This document shows, one piece after another, positions 1 through 4,842 of a stretch of 7,537 bases of DNA. The stretch lies in assembly GCA_016839385.1 (NCBI GenBank), contig JAEOUK010000162.1:1-7537 (forward strand), written 5' to 3'. Numbering within the stretch: position 1 is the first letter of the stretch; each line of letters starts with the position of its first letter. The notes under the pieces are model-generated. The model worked only from the letters and a program-made list of their open reading frames with translations, had not been told where the DNA came from and ran no database searches. A program made the position numbers and the translations under genes. This DNA is from Promethearchaeota archaeon (GTDB lineage: Archaea > Asgardarchaeota > Lokiarchaeia > Sigynarchaeales > MK-D1).

Positions 1-1
1 A

Positions 2-142
2 CCAGATTTTGCATTAATAAGCGGAACCAGAATGCTACCTTCAGAGGAATTTATTCCAGGGTACTCTGAGCTTCTAATCGTCACTGCTTCTGTAATGTCA
101 ATTGTCGGCATAATATATGTGATCAAGCGTAAAAAACAATAA
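2..142 (+). CDS. C-terminal end of a membrane-anchored, probably surface-exposed protein (5' partial)
   Basis: An open frame enters from the left edge and stops at TAA 140-142, giving 46 visible residues. The tail has an IPGY motif, then a hydrophobic stretch of about 17 residues (LLIVTASVMSIVGIIYV), then a basic end (IKRKKQ). This Pro-Gly-aromatic, single helix, Lys/Arg arrangement is typical of C-terminal anchors of archaeal secreted or surface proteins, where the bulk lies outside the cell and the basic tail inside. Some archaeal versions are sorting signals that are cut and replaced by lipid; whether this one is processed cannot be told from the tail alone. The function of the missing ectodomain is unknown. 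The T-tract that follows 12 bases after the stop agrees with this being a true gene end. Confidence 0.72.
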   Translation, partial: PDFALISGTRMLPSEEFIPGYSELLIVTASVMSIVGIIYVIKRKKQ

Positions 143-154
143 AAATAAACCATA

Positions 155-165
155 TTTTTTTTTTT
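155..165 (+). terminator. T11 transcription terminator of the first gene
   Basis: An unbroken run of eleven T residues begins 12 bases after the stop at 142 and is followed by more A/T. There is no GC-rich hairpin. Archaeal RNA polymerase terminates on T-tracts alone, so this is a good candidate for intrinsic termination. It runs directly into the TATA-like element of the next gene. Confidence 0.6.
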
Positions 166-180
166 ATTATTATATTTTAA
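166..180 (+). promoter_or_regulatory. TATA-box promoter of the six-helix membrane protein gene
   Basis: TATATTTT at 171-178 lies about 36 bases upstream of the ATG at 211, so transcription would start near 200 and give a leader of about 10 bases. No Shine-Dalgarno-like sequence precedes the ATG, which fits a nearly leaderless transcript. The element is embedded in very AT-rich DNA, so position is the main support. Confidence 0.45.
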
Positions 181-210
181 GACACAATAAACACTATCGT
201 TCGAAGTAAA

Positions 211-951
211 ATGGATAATCAATCTGAACAGGATAATCATAAACGAAAGGGATATGTAAAAATCGACTGGGGAAGGCAGGGAGGAGTAATACTTGGCTAT
301 CTCGTTGTAATATTTGGTTATTTTGGGATCATCGCAAATACCATGATGGTTGATGAATCTGGGTTGTGGATTTCATATAATGATATGGATAGAACAATTC
401 TTTTTTGGACGTATCAGACTTATATCTCTTCCTATGTTAACCCAATAGTCTTTGTATTGATTCTAATATTTTTAATGATGCTAATAACAGTTTTTAGTTT
501 TATAGAGTGGTACTCAGGTGCAATTTTGTCAATTTTAATTCCAGTGTTATTTGTAGTCAATTTAGATATTTTTTGGACTATCCCAGCTTCCATCACTGCA
601 AGGAATTTCATATTCATTTTTAATACTCCAAGTTTAGCTCTGTGTTTATTATTTGTAGTTAGTTTTACTCTCACATACAAAGAAGACATACCTCTTTACG
701 GCATTAAGGCTTCAATATGGTTAGTTCCTGTTATCATTGCTGAAGCATTTATCTTCTATACTATGATGTTTGGGTTTTCCATAGAACCCTTTATACTACA
801 ATTTGGTAGTGGCGAAGGATACGTAAATATATTAATTTTAATTTTAACCGTACTTTCAGGATCCCTAAGTGGTAGGAAACTAAAGCAATCTAGACGGAAA
901 AAGTTAAAACAGAAAGAAGAAATTTACGAAATCGACTCTGAATCCCAATAA
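211..951 (+). CDS. Orphan membrane protein with about six transmembrane segments
   Basis: I do not recognise this 246-residue protein. It has a short charged N terminus (about residues 1-22), then hydrophobic segments at roughly 24-46, 76-98, 101-121, 133-156, 168-189 and 204-221, and a strongly basic then acidic tail (222-246, with KLKQSRRKKLKQK). The positive N and C ends would both lie in the cytoplasm, consistent with an even number of helices. The longest loop is about residues 47-75, predicted outside and rich in Asp, Trp and Tyr. I see no signal peptide, cysteine pair, metal site, nucleotide-binding motif or transporter signature. The start is the first ATG after the TATA box and the only one upstream of the first helix. 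It is probably a single-gene unit: a terminator lies before it and a convergent operon after it. A lineage-specific integral membrane protein is the safest description. Confidence 0.75.
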   Translation: MDNQSEQDNHKRKGYVKIDWGRQGGVILGYLVVIFGYFGIIANTMMVDESGLWISYNDMDRTILFWTYQTYISSYVNPIVFVLILIFLMMLITVFSFIEWYSGAILSILIPVLFVVNLDIFWTIPASITARNFIFIFNTPSLALCLLFVVSFTLTYKEDIPLYGIKASIWLVPVIIAEAFIFYTMMFGFSIEPFILQFGSGEGYVNILILILTVLSGSLSGRKLKQSRRKKLKQKEEIYEIDSESQ

Positions 952-965
952 ATACTGACTTCAAA

Positions 966-979
966 TCTTTCATTTTATT
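966..979 (+). terminator. Possible T-rich terminator of the membrane protein gene
   Basis: The stretch TCTTTCATTTTATT starts 14 bases after the stop at 951 and is the only T-rich stretch on this strand before the convergent gene. It is interrupted by other bases, so it is a weak candidate. Confidence 0.3.
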
Positions 980-1010
980 CCAAACACCACTTTCCTTGTC
1001 GAATGATATA

Positions 1011-1029
1011 TTTAAAAATTGAAAAAAAA
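1011..1029 (-). terminator. T8 plus T5 terminator of the MaoC-type operon
   Basis: Read on the minus strand, eight T residues (1029-1022) and then five T residues within AATTTTTAAA follow the stop codon of the catalytic MaoC subunit after a gap of 13 bases. This double T-tract without a hairpin is the form expected of an archaeal intrinsic terminator. Confidence 0.55.
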
Positions 1030-1042
1030 GATGAATCAAATT

Positions 1043-1582
1043 CTATTTTTCGAGACGAACTTTTGCTCTCCCAGGAATAGCTTTTCGTAAGCGGAAATGT
1101 ACGGTTCCTTCTTCAGTTTCTTCAGTTTTGAGTAGATTTTGTGCGACATCTTTTTCACTTACCCACCCACGTTGATCTGCTTCAAAACTTTTTATTGTTT
1201 CACCATTTTTCTCAATTTTGATAGGAGTCTTAGATTCTTCTAAGTATTCAAGTTCAACCTCATCTTCATTAATAGATTTGACAGTTAGGGTAATCAGCCA
1301 CTCATCTCCTGGACGAACCATTCCCCTCATTTCTCCATAAATGTCTAAAACTTCACCCCCATCTCCTGCAAAATCACAAAGACATTCTGCTACAACAGCA
1401 AAAGAATAACAACCGTGCACAATGATCCCATTTAAACCCATTTTAACTGCATAATCATCATCGATATGAAGGTTGTTACGATCACCTGAAATTGAAGCAT
1501 ATTTTTTCACATTTTCACGACTAATGGGACCATATTTGTATTTGAACATTTTTCCAACTTCAACTTCATTGAGTTTTACCAT
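1043..1582 (-). CDS. MaoC-like (R)-hydratase/dehydratase, catalytic hot-dog subunit
   Basis: This 179-residue protein is expected to interconvert a trans-2-enoyl-CoA (or -ACP) and the matching (R)-3-hydroxyacyl thioester. The R-hydratase signature is clear: YASISGDRNNLHIDDDYA at residues 28-45, with the Asp34/His39 dyad, followed by the conserved GIIVHG (52-57). The usual Pro of the SGDxNPxH motif is Asn37 here. RPGDEW (about 90-95) opens the next conserved strand. Typical single-domain MaoC proteins have about 130-150 residues. This one carries extra sequence, roughly 120-165, before a final GRAKVRL strand. The open frame extends upstream to 1672, but that part overlaps the partner gene. The true start is ATG 1580-1582, placed 10 bases after a strong GGAGGT. 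The partner is the FAS1-like subunit immediately upstream, so a heterodimer is likely. The acyl substrate cannot be deduced. Confidence 0.9.
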   Translation of the reverse strand: MVKLNEVEVGKMFKYKYGPISRENVKKYASISGDRNNLHIDDDYAVKMGLNGIIVHGCYSFAVVAECLCDFAGDGGEVLDIYGEMRGMVRPGDEWLITLTVKSINEDEVELEYLEESKTPIKIEKNGETIKSFEADQRGWVSEKDVAQNLLKTEETEEGTVHFRLRKAIPGRAKVRLEK

Positions 1583-1583
1583 T

Positions 1584-2117
1584 TTATTCCCAACCTCCTT
1601 TTCGTATAGTAAAGCTAGCCAGTGATTCAACTGCCAGTTTTCCCTCTTGGGAACGTGCATAAAGTCTAACAACTAACCAGAGCATATCAGACTTAATATA
1701 TGCTTGTTCCAATACTCCCTCTATATTTAACTTCTGACCATCTTTTATCGGAACTTCTGCACGAGAATAGTCATATTCCTGCGCTGTATGAAGTAACTTG
1801 CCAATATTTTTAATCAGAAGCGGACCTTTCTCCTCCCCTTCAGATGGGGGGAACCTCCATCCCATAACATCAAATGCAGCACCGTTATCCCCAACTGTAA
1901 ACAAAGCAGGGTATGCAGGATGGGCGATAATATTGGATTTGTCTACTGTTCCATCTTCTTTAGTAATTCCCACATATTTAGGATTGGTGTTTCCCAGCAG
2001 TTCTGCAAGTTGTAGCATGTACTTACTTCTAACTCGATGAATTTTCTTAGCGAGTTTTTTACCAATAAACTGTTTATATTTCTTAGATAATTCGTATTCT
2101 TTTGGTGTTAATTCCAT
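1584..2117 (-). CDS. FAS1-like dehydratase domain protein (MaoC N-terminal-type, non-catalytic partner subunit)
   Basis: This 177-residue protein resembles the N-terminal dehydratase-like hot-dog domain found in double-hot-dog hydratases and in HadA-type subunits. It shows GNTNPKYVG (about 42-50), AHPAYPALF (65-73) and the characteristic LLHTAQEYDYSR (108-119), followed by the DGQKL turn (126-130) that matches the family's H-x-Q-x-F/Y plus GDxL pattern. The Asp/His catalytic pair of the hydratase motif is absent, as usual in this half; it shapes the acyl-binding tunnel while the partner supplies catalysis. It ends one base before the start of the catalytic subunit (stop 1584-1586, next ATG ending at 1582). 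The start ATG 2115-2117 is preceded by a weak GTGATT and by TATA elements about 40-55 bases away. Role assignment rests on the motifs and the adjacent partner. Confidence 0.87.
   Translation of the reverse strand: MELTPKEYELSKKYKQFIGKKLAKKIHRVRSKYMLQLAELLGNTNPKYVGITKEDGTVDKSNIIAHPAYPALFTVGDNGAAFDVMGWRFPPSEGEEKGPLLIKNIGKLLHTAQEYDYSRAEVPIKDGQKLNIEGVLEQAYIKSDMLWLVVRLYARSQEGKLAVESLASFTIRKGGWE
1591..1600 (-). promoter_or_regulatory. Strong Shine-Dalgarno site that fixes the start of the catalytic MaoC subunit
   Basis: On the minus strand this reads AAGGAGGTTG, a near-perfect match to the archaeal anti-SD, 10 bases before ATG 1582. It lies inside the last codons of the upstream gene, where it encodes the Gly-Gly before its Trp-Glu end. 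Ribosomes finishing the first subunit would sit on the start of the second, which argues for coupled, balanced synthesis. Confidence 0.75.
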
Positions 2118-2253
2118 ACTTAATCACTATGTGTTTACAAAAAATGTAAAATTTATTTATAAAGTTTTTATATATTAAGTTTTATAAAGGTTTTAGATGT
2201 TTATCAAGAATTTTTTTCAAGATAAATATCAACGTTGTTATTACTCCGTAGGT

Positions 2254-2266
2254 TGGATCTTATCCA
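2254..2266. promoter_or_regulatory. 13-base palindrome, possible operator for the glycosidase operon
   Basis: TGGAT-CTT-ATCCA is a perfect five-base inverted repeat with a three-base centre. It is flanked on both sides by TAGG (2249-2252 and 2267-2270), about 70 bases before the glycosidase start and downstream of the best plus-strand TATA box. A repressor site is plausible, but short palindromes of this size also occur by chance. Confidence 0.3.
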
Positions 2267-2273
2267 TAGGTGT

Positions 2274-2290
2274 CTATTATCATCCAATAG
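2274..2290. promoter_or_regulatory. Second inverted repeat upstream of the glycosidase
   Basis: CTATT and AATAG flank a seven-base centre. The repeat starts eight bases after the 13-base palindrome. It could be a second protein site or a small hairpin in the leader RNA. Support is only the symmetry and position. Confidence 0.22.
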
Positions 2291-2335
2291 TCTGTGAGAT
2301 TGATGTTGAATAACTAAAAAAAGAATGATTAGAAT

Positions 2336-3721
2336 ATGACGAAAATAAATTTTCCTAAAGGATTTTTATGGGGCGCAGCCACATCAAGCTATCAAATTGA
2401 GGGTGCTTGGGATGCGGATGGAAAAGGTGAGAGTGTTTGGGATAATATTTGTCACAATACACAATTCATAAAAACTCAGGAGACTGGAGATATTGCATGT
2501 GATCATTATCATCGATATAAAGAAGACATCCAGATAATGAAGAATTTAGGTTTGAAAGCGTACCGATTTTCAGTTTCATGGCCTCGAATTTTTCCCTTAG
2601 GTACGGGAAAAATCAATCAAAATGGTGTTGAATTTTATGATAATATTGTTAATGAATTACTAGCTAATCAAATTGAACCAGTAGTTACTCTATATCATTG
2701 GGATTTACCCCTATTTTTACAAAAGATTGGAGGTTGGGAAAGTCAAAAAGTGGTTGATGCTTTTGTAGAATATGCAGAATTTATGTTTGATCATTTTGGT
2801 GACCGCGTGAAAAAATGGATTACCTTCAATGAACCGAAAATATTCACAACTTGGTTTTATGGATTTGGTCTCTATGATCAAAAGTCTGATCTTAGAAAAG
2901 GATATTTAGCTTCAATCAATGTTAATGCCGCGCACGCTAAAGCAGTAGAGAAGTATCATAAATCTAAGAATTCTGACGGTGAAATCGGGATTACTCTTGC
3001 CTTAAGTCATGTATATCCAGATAGCGATTCTGAGGTGGATCAGAAAGCAGCAAAATATGTTGATGGTATATTTAATCGGTGGTACCTTGATCCAGTGTTA
3101 AAAGCTTCTTATCCTCAAGACATTTTAGAGGTTATCGACAAAAAGTTAAGTCTTCCTCAAATACGCACGGAAGATTTAAAAACACTTAATGATAATCCTA
3201 TTGATTTCTTGGGAATAAATAATTATACGTGCACCAGAGTTAATGTAAAGAATCTGGAAGATCTAAACAATATTCGAAAACTTACTCAATCTGAGAAAAT
3301 TGCAGGGCGCGAATATTCAGAATCGGATTGGGAAGTGTGCCCTGAAGGATTATATGAATTATTGATTAGAGTTGACAAGGATTACAATCATCCATTAATC
3401 TACATTACAGAAAATGGTATGGCGAGTAAAGATGAGAAAATCCTCAATAATGTAGTTCAAGATGATGATCGAATAAGCTATTTAAACCGTTATCTTCAAG
3501 CTAGTCATAAAGCAATTGAAAAAGGTGTAAAGTTGAAAGGATATTTTGTTTGGTCATTGCTAGATAATTTCGAATGGATTGAAGGATATTCCAAACGTTT
3601 TGGAATAATACGAGTTAATAATGAAACTCAAAAGAGGACATGGAAGAAAAGTGCGCAATGGTACCAGCAGGTTATTGCAGAAAATGGTTTTAACCATGTC
3701 TTTGAAGATAGAAGTATATGA
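2336..3721 (+). CDS. Glycoside hydrolase family 1 beta-glycosidase (beta-glucosidase/6-phospho-beta-glucosidase type)
   Basis: This 461-residue retaining glycosidase is full length for the family and begins with the canonical FPKGFLWGAATSSYQIEG. Catalytic residues are evident: the acid/base Glu166 in TFNEP (163-167) and the nucleophile Glu359 in ITENG (357-361). Sugar-binding residues are also in place: Gln20, His121-Trp122, Asn165, Asn296-Tyr297, Trp406 and Glu413-Trp414 in the DNFEW...GYSKRFG block (410-423). The Glu413-Trp414 pair is usual for non-phosphorylated beta-glucosides and beta-galactosides; 6-phospho enzymes tend to have Ser and Lys/Tyr here, so a simple beta-glucosidase is favoured. 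The form resembles bacterial BglA enzymes more than the longer Sulfolobus LacS type. There is no signal peptide, so it acts on imported oligosaccharides in the cytoplasm. A TAG codon just upstream in frame fixes the start at 2336. The mutarotase gene follows after 50 bases on the same strand. Confidence 0.96.
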   Translation: MTKINFPKGFLWGAATSSYQIEGAWDADGKGESVWDNICHNTQFIKTQETGDIACDHYHRYKEDIQIMKNLGLKAYRFSVSWPRIFPLGTGKINQNGVEFYDNIVNELLANQIEPVVTLYHWDLPLFLQKIGGWESQKVVDAFVEYAEFMFDHFGDRVKKWITFNEPKIFTTWFYGFGLYDQKSDLRKGYLASINVNAAHAKAVEKYHKSKNSDGEIGITLALSHVYPDSDSEVDQKAAKYVDGIFNRWYLDPVLKASYPQDILEVIDKKLSLPQIRTEDLKTLNDNPIDFLGINNYTCTRVNVKNLEDLNNIRKLTQSEKIAGREYSESDWEVCPEGLYELLIRVDKDYNHPLIYITENGMASKDEKILNNVVQDDDRISYLNRYLQASHKAIEKGVKLKGYFVWSLLDNFEWIEGYSKRFGIIRVNNETQKRTWKKSAQWYQQVIAENGFNHVFEDRSI

Positions 3722-3771
3722 ATTAATATATTTGTCATAAACTCGAATTAAAGAAAGTAGGTAAGTACAAA

Positions 3772-4830
3772 ATGGAAATAAATCAATCAAAATGGGGGCT
3801 GGTTGATGGAATAGAAGTATATCTCATATCTATAAAAGATCCAGAAACCGGTTTTTCGGTTAAGATCTCAAATTATGGCGCAACCTTAGTAAGTGTAGAA
3901 GTTCCCGATAAGAATGGTGAAGTTGGAGAAGTAACAGTTTCTCAAAACCGTCCTGAAGATTTTAAAGCTAATCCGGCTTATCTAGGTGCTGTCGTGGGGC
4001 GGGTAGCAAATAGGATTAAGAATGGAAAGTTTACTCTTGAAGGAAAAGACTATCAACTATTTCAAAATAATAATGGAAATTCGCTTCATGGAGGAAAGGT
4101 CGGTTTCAATAACAAAATATGGACTTTATTGGAAAGTTCGACAAATAACGACGATGCTCGTATAAAATTCGAATATTTAAGTCCGGATGGAGAAGAAAAT
4201 TATCCAGGAACTCTAAAAGTTCACACTACATACAATATTTCTCCAATGAAAATTGGTTGGGAATTTCAAGCAACTACAGATAAGACAACAATCATTAATT
4301 TGACAAATCACGCATATTGGAATTTGGAGAGTCTTGACGTGGTAAACGATTATCATCATGTCACTCTTTTTTGTGATCGTTACATGATAGCAGACGAAGG
4401 AGATATGGTAACAGGGGAGGTTGCTGACATAGAAAAAATGGGATTTGACTTAAGAAAAGGGATAACTCTTTCGGAAGTCTACAACAGTTATGGAGATGTT
4501 GATAATAACTTCTTTGTTGAAAGCTACGATTCTGAAAATCCTTTGGTATTCCACAAATGTGCAGAATTGTATTCAGAGAAAAGTGGTAGGAGAATGATTG
4601 TTGAGACAACTGAACCGTGTGTCCATCTTTATACTGGAAATTATATGGAAGGAATACTATCATGTGGTAAAGAGCAGAAAAAGCATAATGCACTTTGTTT
4701 TGAAACTCAACGCCCTCCAAATGCAATAAATTTCCCAGAGTTTAAATCCATGTTCATTTTAAAGCCTGGAGAAACATACACACATAAGACACAGCACACT
4801 TTCATAATTGAAAAAAATAAAGAATGGTAA
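3772..4830 (+). CDS. galM: Aldose 1-epimerase (galactose mutarotase)
   Basis: This 352-residue enzyme interconverts the alpha and beta anomers of glucose or galactose in the cytoplasm. The family blocks are all present: NYGATL (34-39), GRVANRIKNGKF (76-87), NSLHGG (103-108), LTNHAYWNL (177-185), VDNNFFV (243-249) and CFETQRPPNA (309-318). From known GalM structures, His106 and Arg77 bind the sugar, His180 is the catalytic acid, Asp244 binds substrate and Glu311 is the catalytic base; all are conserved. Length is normal. The ATG at 3772 follows AGGT (3759-3762) at nine bases, a modest ribosome site. It lies 50 bases after the beta-glycosidase on the same strand and is probably cotranscribed. 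A retaining GH1 enzyme releases beta-sugar, and mutarotation supplies the alpha form used by many kinases, so the pairing makes biochemical sense. Confidence 0.95.
   Translation: MEINQSKWGLVDGIEVYLISIKDPETGFSVKISNYGATLVSVEVPDKNGEVGEVTVSQNRPEDFKANPAYLGAVVGRVANRIKNGKFTLEGKDYQLFQNNNGNSLHGGKVGFNNKIWTLLESSTNNDDARIKFEYLSPDGEENYPGTLKVHTTYNISPMKIGWEFQATTDKTTIINLTNHAYWNLESLDVVNDYHHVTLFCDRYMIADEGDMVTGEVADIEKMGFDLRKGITLSEVYNSYGDVDNNFFVESYDSENPLVFHKCAELYSEKSGRRMIVETTEPCVHLYTGNYMEGILSCGKEQKKHNALCFETQRPPNAINFPEFKSMFILKPGETYTHKTQHTFIIEKNKEW
4811..4820 (-). terminator. Terminator of the acyl-CoA ligase gene, inside the mutarotase 3' end
   Basis: On the minus strand TTATTTTTTT lies 23 bases past the ligase stop, within the last codons of the convergent mutarotase gene (encoding Glu-Lys-Asn-Lys). 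The ends of the two genes are only 12 bases apart, so each transcript has to end inside the other gene. Confidence 0.45.
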
Positions 4831-4842
4831 GAGTATGAAAAC

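Larger units (their letters stand above)
2118..2335. promoter_or_regulatory. Divergent control region between the MaoC operon and the beta-glycosidase operon
   Basis: This 218-base spacer drives transcription in both directions. For the minus strand, the palindromic TTTATAAA at 2156-2163 and TATATAAA at 2167-2174 sit 39-57 bases from the start at 2117, giving short leaders. For the plus strand, TTTATAAA at 2181-2188 would start transcription near 2211 and leave a leader of about 125 bases before the glycosidase. The half nearer the glycosidase holds two short inverted repeats. It also contains a 38-codon open frame (2197-2313) whose ATG lies about 26 bases from the centre of a TATA-like TTTATATA (2167-2174). 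No Shine-Dalgarno site precedes the glycosidase. All of this is from reading; nothing shows which elements are used. Confidence 0.55.

Noticed and set aside
432..689. 85-codon open frame antisense to the membrane protein
   Set aside because: Antisense shadow of a gene with clear membrane helices; no promoter or family match.
1583..1672. Upstream extension of the catalytic MaoC gene by 30 residues
   Set aside because: It overlaps the partner gene out of frame, has no family similarity, and the ATG at 1582 has a strong Shine-Dalgarno site and matches the usual start of the domain.
1798..2040. 80-codon open frame antisense to the FAS1-like dehydratase gene
   Set aside because: It lies wholly within a well supported gene on the opposite strand and has no recognisable motif.
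3560..3790. Minus-strand open frame across the glycosidase-mutarotase junction
   Set aside because: Mostly antisense to the conserved C-terminal block of the glycosidase; composition is that of a shadow frame.
4361..4726. 121-codon minus-strand frame within the mutarotase gene
   Set aside because: Antisense to conserved mutarotase motifs; the His/Gln/Leu-rich translation looks like a reversed frame.
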